A stretch of DNA of 64,000 nucleotides from Desulfobacterales bacterium (GTDB lineage Bacteria; Desulfobacterota; Desulfobacteria; Desulfobacterales; SpSt-501). The stretch is from assembly GCA_025454255.1 (NCBI GenBank), contig JALOOU010000002.1:1-64000 (forward strand), read 5' to 3'. Positions 17,686 through 25,551 of this stretch are shown one piece after another; position 1 is the first letter of the stretch, and every line of letters begins with the position of its first letter. A program made the position numbers and the translations under genes. The notes under the pieces are model-generated. The model saw only the letters and a list, made by a program, of their open reading frames with translations. It was not told where the DNA came from and made no database searches.

Positions 17686-18837
17686 ATGCACTTGAAGGGA
17701 CTCTCTTCAACCGTACTCAACTGGATGTGCTTTGCAGTCTGCGGCGGCATGGTCGCCGCTGGTTTGTGGCCCTTCAATTTTCAAGCGGAAAACAGCGCCG
17801 TGTGGGGCCCCGCGATCGGCGGCCTGCGGTTTTCGGCCCCGCCCGCGCGTTCGAAGAGCGACCTCGGGGGGATCGTTCGCACCCCGGAGCCGCTGAAGTT
17901 TCCAAAACCGGAAACGGTTCGGCCCGGGGATCTAAGCATCGCCATCTCGCTGCGTGCCGCCCGCGAGCCGGACGCCTGCCTGCAGCGCATCCTCGATGTC
18001 CGTCGACCGGATGGCAGCGAGGCCTTCTTCATCGGCCAATGGCGGAGCTACTTCATCGTGCGCACGTTTGCGCCTCAGGGCTCGGGCAAGCCCCACCGCG
18101 ATGCCGGCGTGGGAAGCGCGCTCACCGAAGGCCGCCCGATCAGGGTGGCCGTCACCTCGAGCACCAGCGGCGCCCATCTTCTCGTCGATGGGCTGCCGGC
18201 GCATGATTTCGAAATGTCCTTGCTGCCGGAAGGCGGCACCCTGGAAGGGCACACTCTGTATTTCGGAAACTCTCCGGACCTGCAGTGCCCCTGGTCGGGC
18301 GATATCTTTCGATTTGAGCTCTTCGGCCGGGCGGCAGCGCCCACCGATGCGGCGGCGGCACTGGCACGAATGGGAACGGACGGCTCCTCGGCCTGTGCCC
18401 AGGCAATTGCCTGCTACCGATTTGACGATCCGGCGGGACTGCAGCTCTCGGATCGATCGCCCGCAGGCAATCATCTGCGGCTGGATGAGCGGCTGTTTTT
18501 CGGCAAACCGTTTCTGCGCGGTGTCGACCGCGAAAGCGTTTCTGCCTCGGACCTTGCCTTCAACCTGATAGGCTTCATGCCTTTCGGCTTCCTGGTGAAC
18601 CTGAGGCTGCGGGCGGCGGGCATGCTCTCGTCCTGTCGCAGCGGCTGGATCACCGTTGCCCTCGGATTGGCGTTGAGCCTTGCCATCGAGTGGATACAGG
18701 TCTTCCTGCCGGGCCGGGATTCATCGCTGCTCGACCTGGCGGCGAACACCATCGGCACCGCCATCGCGGTCGGGATGATAGGGATGTCGTCTAACCGGGG
18801 CGAACATCGAATGCCCATTTTTGCGGTGTTCCCATAG
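17686..18837 (+). CDS. VanZ-like membrane protein with extracytoplasmic LamG-like domain
   Basis: A 383-residue protein. An N-terminal hydrophobic segment (about 10-30) is followed by a roughly 220-residue soluble region with beta-rich spacing (LSIAISLRA, ILDVRRPDGS, LYFGNSPD), like laminin-G/concanavalin domains. The C-terminal third has VanZ-family membrane helices, including LAFNLIGFMPFGFLVNL and LALSLAIEWIQVFLPGRDSSLLDLAANTIGTAIA (one helix-loop-helix motif). VanZ-like proteins without resistance function are frequent beside exosortases and polysaccharide genes. Being 24 bases behind the exosortase, it is probably co-transcribed and may help sort or anchor the surface product. The LamG call is by pattern only. 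Confidence 0.75.
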   Translation: MHLKGLSSTVLNWMCFAVCGGMVAAGLWPFNFQAENSAVWGPAIGGLRFSAPPARSKSDLGGIVRTPEPLKFPKPETVRPGDLSIAISLRAAREPDACLQRILDVRRPDGSEAFFIGQWRSYFIVRTFAPQGSGKPHRDAGVGSALTEGRPIRVAVTSSTSGAHLLVDGLPAHDFEMSLLPEGGTLEGHTLYFGNSPDLQCPWSGDIFRFELFGRAAAPTDAAAALARMGTDGSSACAQAIACYRFDDPAGLQLSDRSPAGNHLRLDERLFFGKPFLRGVDRESVSASDLAFNLIGFMPFGFLVNLRLRAAGMLSSCRSGWITVALGLALSLAIEWIQVFLPGRDSSLLDLAANTIGTAIAVGMIGMSSNRGEHRMPIFAVFP

Positions 18838-19041
18838 CCCGCGAAACGGGGAGCCCTTGCGCCCAATCGGCCTGGGCTCTTTGGATCGGACCTGCTGGTG
18901 TGGAGTCAGCGAGGCCAGTCCAAAAATTTACCGCAAAGTATGAAAAAAAGTTCTCATTGTCGGGTCGCTTACATCGACAACACAGATTGTGGACAAAGGC
19001 AAAAAAATTTTTATCGAATTAAATCAACATGTATATCAAGT

Positions 19042-19057
19042 TGGCACAAGTTTTGGA
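19042..19057 (+). promoter_or_regulatory. Putative sigma-54 promoter (-24/-12)
   Basis: TGGCAC-N5-TTGGA matches the sigma-54 consensus TGGCAC-N5-TTGCA at all but one base, the C of the -12 GC, which is important. It lies about 110 bases before the sugar-transferase ATG in a 330-base gene-free, AT-rich space (18838-19169). No other promoter stands out there. Sigma-54 control of exosortase/polysaccharide genes is known in other bacteria. Confidence 0.45.
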
Positions 19058-19096
19058 GTAGCATATAGTGTTAGCATTTTGAAAAAGGGCCGAGAC

Positions 19097-19158
19097 CCGT
19101 CATTGGGCCTTTGGCCCACCTCTTTGGCGTTTGCCGAACCTCAGGGTTCGGTGAAAGG
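19097..19158 (+). promoter_or_regulatory. Structured 5' leader of the sugar-transferase gene
   Basis: Two short hairpins lie between the sigma-54-like site and the start codon: TGGGCC-TTT-GGCCCA, and CCGAACC-TCA-GGGTTCGG just before GAAAGGA, the probable ribosome site. They could tune translation or RNA stability. I do not recognise a known riboswitch class. Confidence 0.4.
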
Positions 19159-19169
19159 ATAGTGCGTTT

Positions 19170-20837
19170 ATGGCTGATGCCCAAGTGTCATCCGAACTGC
19201 CATCGATAGTCCCTCGCAAGGCGATCTCCGGCCTTCATCAGGAATCGGAGTCGGTTATTCCGTTCAAACCGCTGTTGGCCTTGCACGACGTATTGGTTTC
19301 GGCGTTGTCAGGCCTCGGAGCACTGTGGCTTTACGGGGCGGGGACGCCCATGGACGCGGCGTTTGCCCAGCGCGTTTTTCTGTTTTGCATCGGAATGATG
19401 CCGATCGCCTTCTTCAGGGGCTTTCGCCTGTACGACTATCACCTGATCTATGCAGCGCCCTATCACCTTCTTGGCATGTGCAAAGCGTTTCTGCTGAGCC
19501 TGATGACCGGCGCAATTCTTTTGGCCTTCTACTCCGGCCCCGTCAGCATACCGCAGAACTGGCTTCTGCCGGCAGTGGCCGCCCTGGTGATGGGATCCTT
19601 GGTGGTGGGCCGCTTGCTCTGGGACCATTTTATCGCCCTGCTCAAGCCGGTCGGATTGGCGTGCATCGTCGTCGGTACGGCCGAGCTGATCCAATTCCGG
19701 GAAGGCCCCCTGATCTTCTCGAATGCACCCGCGTTTCTGGGTGCCGTTATCCTCACGATGGCCTCCCTTCTGGCCTCGCGATTTGCCATCGTGCACATTG
19801 TCTTCAATCGGACGTTGCGGCGCCGGTTTCGCCGCCAGGTCCTGCTGATCGGGCGAAACAGCGACGCCGAGCGCATCACCGATCAGATTATCCGGCATAA
19901 AGCGCCGTTCTGGATCGCCGGCACGGTAAGCCACTGCGAGGAGTGCCGTCTAAACACCGTGGTTCCCAAAGGCAGCTTGGGAAGGCTGCAGGACCTGGAG
20001 TCCATTGTGGGCGAGCATTTTTTCCAGGAGGCGATCATCACCGACGAGCTGATCGATAAAGCCGAGTTGGTCAATTTGTTGGACCTGTTTACCTCCCGGG
20101 GCATGACCGTCTGGTTTCTGCCGAAGCTGATGCCCATCATCGATGTGAAGCTGGACATTGACAATCTTTGCGGAACCCCGCTGGTTCGGCTTCAAGGCGG
20201 CCGCGACCGATGGCTGTTCCAAAAGGCAAAGTATGCCTTCGATGCACTGGCCGGTCTGGCGGGAGCACTTCTGGTGCTGCCGTTATTTTGCGCCGCGGCC
20301 CTTGCCATCGTGCTGGATTCAAAGGGGCCGGTGTTCTATCGCCCCCGTGCCATCGGCAAGAACGGGCGGGTGTTCACCATGTTCAAGTTCCGCTCGATGC
20401 ATGCCGATGCGGGCAGTCGGATTCACCAGGACTACGTGACCAAGCTGATCAAGGGAGAAATACGCCAGGACGGCTCCGGCAAGCCGCTGAAGATCGTCGA
20501 CGACCCCCGCGTGACGCGGGTCGGCAGGCTGCTGCGCAAAACGAGCCTGGATGAGCTGCCGCAGTTGATCAATGTGCTCAAGGGCGAAATGAGCCTGGTC
20601 GGCCCTCGTCCCTGCCTGCCCTATGAGTGGGAGCTCTACAACGAGTGGCAGAAAAAACGTTCGGCCGTGCGGCCCGGCATCACCGGTCTCTGGCAGGTGG
20701 TCGGCCGCAGCGAGGTGAGCTTCGAGGAGATGATCCTGCTCGACCTCTACTACATCTACAACCGCAGTTTTGAGCTGGACTTCAGCATTCTATTTGAAAC
20801 GCTCTTTGTGGTGCTGAAGAAAAAGGGGGCACACTGA
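19170..20837 (+). CDS. Polyprenyl-phosphate sugar phosphotransferase (initiating EPS transferase)
   Basis: A 555-residue polyisoprenyl-phosphate hexose-1-phosphate transferase of the WbaP/WcaJ type. The N-terminal half has four or five hydrophobic segments, then a CoA-binding-like Rossmann region ([14 protein letters not shown] near 228). The C-terminal bacterial sugar transferase domain (about 355-555) starts with the [19 protein letters not shown] membrane re-entrant helix and has [35 protein letters not shown] and [14 protein letters not shown]. It moves a sugar-1-phosphate from an NDP-sugar to undecaprenyl phosphate, starting the repeat unit. A second transferase domain of this family occurs in a fusion at 29.7 kb. 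Confidence 0.92.
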   Translation: MADAQVSSELPSIVPRKAISGLHQESESVIPFKPLLALHDVLVSALSGLGALWLYGAGTPMDAAFAQRVFLFCIGMMPIAFFRGFRLYDYHLIYAAPYHLLGMCKAFLLSLMTGAILLAFYSGPVSIPQNWLLPAVAALVMGSLVVGRLLWDHFIALLKPVGLACIVVGTAELIQFREGPLIFSNAPAFLGAVILTMASLLASRFAIVHIVFNRTLRRRFRRQVLLIGRNSDAERITDQIIRHKAPFWIAGTVSHCEECRLNTVVPKGSLGRLQDLESIVGEHFFQEAIITDELIDKAELVNLLDLFTSRGMTVWFLPKLMPIIDVKLDIDNLCGTPLVRLQGGRDRWLFQKAKYAFDALAGLAGALLVLPLFCAAALAIVLDSKGPVFYRPRAIGKNGRVFTMFKFRSMHADAGSRIHQDYVTKLIKGEIRQDGSGKPLKIVDDPRVTRVGRLLRKTSLDELPQLINVLKGEMSLVGPRPCLPYEWELYNEWQKKRSAVRPGITGLWQVVGRSEVSFEEMILLDLYYIYNRSFELDFSILFETLFVVLKKKGAH

Positions 20838-21052
20838 TTCGCGCATCGCAGCCTTAAGGCTTCGGCGCGAGAATCACACCGACCGTGTTCGGCATGCGGC
20901 CCGGTCGCGTTCATCGGGCCGGTCAACTGCCAGCCGCAGCGTGGCCTGCTTCACCCAAGGCGACGATCAAAGGGGTTTGATCAGACTCCGAGAGACGAGT
21001 CCTGCCTCAAGATGGGCGGCTCCGAGGCGGCAACTAAGGAAGGATACGTTTT

Positions 21053-22093
21053 ATGGCCCTGTCTGTAACGAAAGGCGTCAGAATCGCCGCGATCGGGACC
21101 TGCGTCCCGCGGCGGGTCTTCGACAATATAGGCGAGACCCACCAGTTCCCGAAAGAGGAAGTCCAAAAAGTGGTGGCGATGGCCGGCGTCAAAACGCGCC
21201 GGATTGCCGGAGAGGCGATGACCAGCGGCGATCTTTGCCGGAAAGCGGCGGAAGAGGTCTTGACGAGGCTGGCGTGGGAGCCCGCCTCCATCGAGGCGCT
21301 CATCATGGTGACGCAATCCCCCGACTATTTTCTGCCCTCGACCGCCTGCATTCTGCAGAAGGACTTGGGGCTTTCGGATGAATGCGCGGCGTTCGACGTG
21401 GGGTTGGGCTGCTCGGGCTACCCTTACGGCCTTTGGCTGGCCGCCATGATGTTGAACCAAGGCGGTCTGCGACGGGTATTGGTGCTTCACGGCGAAACCC
21501 CCAGCCGTTTCTCGGACCAATCGGACCGATCGGTCTCCTTGCTGTTTGGCGACAACGGATCTGCGACGGCCTTGGAGGCCGACGAATCGCCGTCGGCGCC
21601 GAACTGGTATTTCAAGCTGCACACGGACGGTTCGGGTTACAACGACATGATCATCGAGGGCGGCGGCTTCCGCAACCGCTTTCCGCAGGACCCGGTCAAA
21701 CACTTTGTGCGCATGAACGGTGCGAGCATTTTTAACTTCACCATCAAACGAGTGCCTCAGCTGGTCGAGGAGACGCTGCGCCACGCCCAGGTGGATTCCT
21801 CGGCGATCGATTATTTCATCCTGCACCAGTCAAACCAATTCATCATGAAGCACCTGGCCAAAAAGACCGGCATCCCCTTGGAAAAGATGCCGATCATCCT
21901 GGGCGCGTTCGGCAACACCGGGGGCTGTTCCATCCCTTTGGCAATCACTCAAGGGGAACTGCAACGCGCGGAGGACCACGCATTGAAAATGCTCTTGATA
22001 GGCTATGGCGTCGGCTTGTCGTGGGCGTCCGTTCTGCTCGATCTCCCGCCGAACGCGCAGCTGCTGCATTCGGAACTTGACGCCGGAAAGTGA
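21053..22093 (+). CDS. Beta-ketoacyl-ACP synthase III (FabH-like)
   Basis: A 346-residue thiolase-fold enzyme with the KAS III triad: Cys120 in GLGCSGYPYGL, His258 in LHQSNQFI and Asn288 in GNTGG. It would condense an acyl-CoA or acyl starter with malonyl-ACP, beginning chain elongation. AAGGAAGGA precedes the ATG. The next gene (SDR) starts on the base after its stop and an ACP follows, so the three form a tight acyl-elongation cassette. With the dehydratase and enoyl reductase at 7.7-9.0 kb, the window contains all four reactions of a type II cycle. The 215 bases before the gene hold no other gene. It could also be a KAS III-like enzyme joining two finished chains. Confidence 0.9.
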   Translation: MALSVTKGVRIAAIGTCVPRRVFDNIGETHQFPKEEVQKVVAMAGVKTRRIAGEAMTSGDLCRKAAEEVLTRLAWEPASIEALIMVTQSPDYFLPSTACILQKDLGLSDECAAFDVGLGCSGYPYGLWLAAMMLNQGGLRRVLVLHGETPSRFSDQSDRSVSLLFGDNGSATALEADESPSAPNWYFKLHTDGSGYNDMIIEGGGFRNRFPQDPVKHFVRMNGASIFNFTIKRVPQLVEETLRHAQVDSSAIDYFILHQSNQFIMKHLAKKTGIPLEKMPIILGAFGNTGGCSIPLAITQGELQRAEDHALKMLLIGYGVGLSWASVLLDLPPNAQLLHSELDAGK

Positions 22094-22864
22094 ATGGATA
22101 TGAGTGAGGCGTGCATCGACTTCAAGGGGATGAGGGTGCTGGTCTCCGGGGCCTCCTCGGGCATCGGCCGGGCCATTGCCGTGGAACTCAGTCGCAGGGG
22201 GGCTGGCCTGATTTTAGTGGGGCGGGACCGGAAACGCTTGGAGGAAACGGCGGCGATGGCCGGCACGGCAGAACGGCATCTGCTGTCGCTGGACCTCCAA
22301 AACACGGCGGAGGTGTTCCCGGCCGTAAGAGAATTTGCGGCCTCCGTCGGGCGGATCTATGGCTTGTGCCATGCGGCGGGCATCGTCGAAACCCTTCCGC
22401 TGACCGCCGGCAAGGCAGAGCACGTGCGGCGCCTGATGGATGTCAACCTGATCTCCGGCCTCGAGCTGGCGCGGGCGGTCAGCCGGCGCGATATCATGGA
22501 GCCCGACGGGGGGGCGATGCTGTTTATCTCCTCCATCTATTCGCGGGTCGGGGCTCCCGGCCAAATCGGTTATTGCGCCAGCAAGGGGGCCCTCAATGCG
22601 GCGGTGCGGGCGATGGCATTGGAGTTGGCTCGGCGGAAAATCCGCGTGAACACCCTCTCGCCCGGGGTCGTGCACACCGCCATGACGGCCAAGGCCTTTT
22701 CGGTGCTTTCCGAGTCCCAGGTCAAGGCCATGACGGATGCCCACCCGTTGGGAATCGGCACACCCGAGGATGTGGCCTGGGTGGCCGCTTTTCTCCTGGC
22801 GCCCCAAAACCGATGGATGACGGGCATTGACCTGGCACTGGACGGCGGCTTTACAGCGCAATAG
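22094..22864 (+). CDS. SDR-family oxidoreductase, probable 3-ketoacyl-ACP reductase
   Basis: A 256-residue classical SDR: SGASSGIGRAIA near residue 17, an NAG-equivalent CHAAG near 93, catalytic Tyr160 and Lys164 (YCASK), and RVNTLSPGVVHTAM. The YxxxK spacing is that of FabG-type ketoreductases, in contrast to the Tyr-x6-Lys enzyme at 8.2 kb. Its position directly between KAS III and an ACP gene makes reduction of 3-ketoacyl-ACP the simplest role. The cofactor is not certain: Arg40 and Asp41 of GRDRKR suggest NADPH. Confidence 0.85.
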   Translation: MDMSEACIDFKGMRVLVSGASSGIGRAIAVELSRRGAGLILVGRDRKRLEETAAMAGTAERHLLSLDLQNTAEVFPAVREFAASVGRIYGLCHAAGIVETLPLTAGKAEHVRRLMDVNLISGLELARAVSRRDIMEPDGGAMLFISSIYSRVGAPGQIGYCASKGALNAAVRAMALELARRKIRVNTLSPGVVHTAMTAKAFSVLSESQVKAMTDAHPLGIGTPEDVAWVAAFLLAPQNRWMTGIDLALDGGFTAQ

Positions 22865-22893
22865 ACAAACAACCCTGCGGGAGAGCAGCTGGC

Positions 22894-23130
22894 ATGACTC
22901 AGGAAGAAGCCATCAAGTGGATTGCAGATATCTTTGAAGAGCCGATCGGACGCATCACTCCGGAGACATCGCGAATGGAGATCAACGCCTGGGACTCGCT
23001 GGGGATTCTCACGCTCATGGCAAGATTCGACGAAGACCTGAACATCCTCCTGGCCGAGAGCGAATTGCAGGAGATGAAAAGCGTCAGCGATATTCTGGAC
23101 ACCCTCAAACGGCACGGCAAACTCAGCTGA
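22894..23130 (+). CDS. Acyl carrier protein (second copy)
   Basis: A 78-residue ACP-fold protein with Ser35 in NAWDSLGIL as the phosphopantetheine site and acidic helices on both sides. It follows the ketoreductase by 29 bases with GGGAGAGCAG before the ATG. It is the natural carrier for the adjacent KAS III and reductase. The residues around its serine differ from those of the ACP at 14.7 kb, so the two carriers may be read by different partners (elongation versus ligase loading). Confidence 0.88.
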   Translation: MTQEEAIKWIADIFEEPIGRITPETSRMEINAWDSLGILTLMARFDEDLNILLAESELQEMKSVSDILDTLKRHGKLS

Positions 23131-23179
23131 CCGGCAGCCCTCCGGTTTGGGGTCAGTGGTGTGGCTTGGAGCAAACCGG

Positions 23180-24151
23180 ATGATTGTTCGCAAGGCCGAT
23201 CTGAAATGGCTTCCCGTGTGGGCGTTCGCGCTGGCTGCCAACGGTTTCTTCCTTTTCCGCCTGCTGTCCGGGGACCAGTTCCTGTGGGTGCGGATCATCA
23301 ACTATTTTCTCCCCTGGGCGGGCGTGCTCGCGGGGGCCTGCCTGGCAGCGGCGGTTGTCTCCAAAAAAGCAAAACTCTCGGCGGCACTAGGCGTTCCGTT
23401 CCTGATGGTCGGGGTCATCTATGCGCCCTTGTTTTTAAACTGCAAGGCCAACGCCGCCGGCAGCGGCAACATCCTTACGGTGATGAGCTTCAACATCTGG
23501 AGCAACAACCAGCGGATGGATGCCTGTGCGGATGTCATCTTGAAAGAAAACCCGGATATCCTGCTGCTGCAGGAAATCACGCTGGATCAGATGTCGGTGC
23601 TTTGGACGCGATTGAGCCAGCAGGAATGGGTCCTGTCGCATGATGCGGCGACGCAGCAAGCGATCATCTCGCGCTATCCGATCGGGCGCTCCGAGTTCTT
23701 CTTCTGGAAGAACCGGTCGCAGAAGGCGGTCATCGAAACCCCGCACGGCCCGGTTACGGTCATCAACGTGCACGCCTACAAGCATGGATGGCAGGAGCGC
23801 CATCGTCTGATGCAGACGATCCTGGACGAGGACGTTGTCGCCGTCGATGGCCCCCTGATTCTGGGCGGAGATTTCAACACCACTGATCAGTCCGAGACCT
23901 TCCGGATGATTCGACGGCACCTGACCAACGCGCACGACGCGGCCGGCTGCGGGTTCGGTTTCACCTTTCCGACCACCTCGCGGTTTTTCAGCTTCAGGCG
24001 GCTGGGGCCCCTGCCCAAATTCCCGGTGCCACCGCTGATTCGAATCGATCACATTTTCCACAATTCCCATTTTACGTCTCTCCGCGCGCGTACATTGAAG
24101 GATTCGGGCGGATCCGACCATCGTCCTGTCGTTGCCGTGCTCGGCCTATGA
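23180..24151 (+). CDS. Membrane-anchored endonuclease/exonuclease/phosphatase (EEP) family protein
   Basis: A 323-residue protein. Two or three N-terminal membrane segments (to about residue 85) are followed by an EEP domain facing outward: VMSFNIWSNN, PDILLLQEIT (metal-binding Glu), INVHAYKHG, LGGDFNTTD and SGGSDHRPVVAVL (catalytic His). The layout resembles VanJ-type proteins, which act on polyprenyl diphosphate, so lipid-linked phosphate chemistry is more likely than DNA cleavage. I chose ATG with GGAG eight bases upstream, not the TTG 33 bases earlier. It overlaps the next gene by four bases. Confidence 0.8.
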   Translation: MIVRKADLKWLPVWAFALAANGFFLFRLLSGDQFLWVRIINYFLPWAGVLAGACLAAAVVSKKAKLSAALGVPFLMVGVIYAPLFLNCKANAAGSGNILTVMSFNIWSNNQRMDACADVILKENPDILLLQEITLDQMSVLWTRLSQQEWVLSHDAATQQAIISRYPIGRSEFFFWKNRSQKAVIETPHGPVTVINVHAYKHGWQERHRLMQTILDEDVVAVDGPLILGGDFNTTDQSETFRMIRRHLTNAHDAAGCGFGFTFPTTSRFFSFRRLGPLPKFPVPPLIRIDHIFHNSHFTSLRARTLKDSGGSDHRPVVAVLGL

Positions 24152-25071
24152 CGACCGCACGCCCCCTTACATGCGTTGCCTGCGGGCACACCGAACACCG
24201 GCGTATCGCCGAGGCGCGCTCGGGAAGAGCGATGATGCGCTGCACGCGCTGCAAGCTCATTTTCGTAGTCCCGCAGTGGACGGATCCTCTCGCGGAAAAT
24301 ATCTTCCACACCTATGACGGTTGGCCCGCCGGTTTGTCCGGGGGGGCGGCCGACCGTCGCGGGATCATGCAGGGGATTGCGCGAAGCCTCCTCGCCCGAA
24401 AGCCCGACGGCGGGCGGTTGATCGATGTGGGCTGCGCCAATGGAATGTTTTTCGACGTGCTGCGAAGCGAATCCGCATCGACGGCACGGCGGCAGGCTCC
24501 CATCGCCGGCGAAAGGGGCCGCTCCCCGCAGCCGTTGTGGCGGTTTTATGGAGTCGAACCGGACCCCAGGTGGCAAGGAGTATTTCAGCCGGAAATTACT
24601 ATCCGTGCCCAGCCGCTGCGATCATGCCATTTCCCGGGAAATTTTTTCGACGTGGTCACGCTGTTGGATGCCTTGTACTATCTTCCGGAACCTGATAAAG
24701 AGTTGGCTGAAATCGCACGCATCCTCAAGGTGGATGGACTGTTTGTTTTTGACATCCCGGGCCAATGGTATCTGCGAATGCGAGGAATCATCGGCCGTTT
24801 TTTCAGATTGCAGCGAACGCGACCGTTCACGGCCTACCCTTTTTACTTTTCGCCTTTTTCTTTAAAACATCTTATTCAAAACGCCGGGCTGGAGGTTATC
24901 GTCACGGAAGTGGGGCGCGGGGCCTTGCAATCCGAACGGCTCTTCAGGACATTGCTTTCAGGCTATATCGCGGCAGTCAAGGCGGTTTGCCGCCTCGGCC
25001 CCGGCTGGCCGCCCTACATTGCTCCGATGCCGGTCTACTACGTTCAACGCAGAGATCGAAATCGGCTATGA
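24148..25071 (+). CDS. Class I SAM-dependent methyltransferase with N-terminal zinc ribbon
   Basis: A 307-residue protein. CVACGH ... CTRCKL near the start is a two-CxxC zinc-ribbon-like motif, and LIDVGCANGMFFDVL (about 92-106) is the SAM-binding glycine-rich loop. FDVVTLLDALYYLPEPDKELAEIARILK is motif II/III of the Methyltransf_11 type, split here over two elements. There is an insertion of about 30 residues between the SAM loop and the next strand. The ATG overlaps the preceding stop (ATGA). Such enzymes often methylate sugars or lipid intermediates in polysaccharide loci. The target is unknown. Confidence 0.8.
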   Translation: MTTARPLTCVACGHTEHRRIAEARSGRAMMRCTRCKLIFVVPQWTDPLAENIFHTYDGWPAGLSGGAADRRGIMQGIARSLLARKPDGGRLIDVGCANGMFFDVLRSESASTARRQAPIAGERGRSPQPLWRFYGVEPDPRWQGVFQPEITIRAQPLRSCHFPGNFFDVVTLLDALYYLPEPDKELAEIARILKVDGLFVFDIPGQWYLRMRGIIGRFFRLQRTRPFTAYPFYFSPFSLKHLIQNAGLEVIVTEVGRGALQSERLFRTLLSGYIAAVKAVCRLGPGWPPYIAPMPVYYVQRRDRNRL

Positions 25072-25389
25072 GGTGTTGCAAAGGGGGCTATATTACAAAA
25101 ATTTCCGGTTTATGGGATATATTTTGCCCATCGTGCTATGAAACATGCTTCCGATCATTGCGTCGATTCCGCGATTTAAAACATAACGTTTTGAGATATC
25201 ATCTAAAATAATTTTTTTGCTACAACGTGAAGCTGGCATCATCCTTGCTTTAAAAATTCGCATTATGCGGCGGGCGTCGGTCAAAACGGCATGACCACGA
25301 AGTAGTCCAGAGCGGGCAAAGATCAATCAAAAAGGCTTTCGCAGCCTGATTCGGACGACGGCCCGGCGGGACCTCGAACTCGATTCACT

Positions 25390-25498
25390 CCAGAAAAGCC
25401 AACTCCTGAGAGATCGGGAGGCGGAAAGCCACGGATCCAAGGTGCAGCGCATCTGGCTCTCGATCGATGCGCAATGGATGGCCGGGTTGCCTGGGAAG
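25390..25498 (+). ncRNA. Degenerate c-di-GMP-I (GEMM) riboswitch-like leader
   Basis: The leader of the chain-length gene contains GGCGGAAAGCCACGGATCC and, after a perfect 7-base stem (GCGCATC/GATGCGC), GGATGGCCGGGTTGCC. These match the two conserved halves of c-di-GMP-I aptamers (GGACGCAAAGCCACGGGTCT and GGTAGCCGGGTTGCC) with few changes, in the right order and spacing. The GNRA-type GAGA and CTCC/GGGAG arm correspond to P2. The 5' GGCAAAC is altered to GCCAAC, so ligand binding may be weakened. The rest of 25072-25389 is AT-rich then GC-rich and shows no gene. Confidence 0.55.
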
Positions 25499-25551
25499 GG
25501 TAATCCGGTTTTGTTTTGGCAAATGAATCCAACCGTGAAAAGGGCGCGACC

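Noticed and set aside
20838-21052. Possible riboswitch before the KAS III gene.
   Set aside because: Some GC hairpins, but none of the conserved c-di-GMP blocks or other class motifs.
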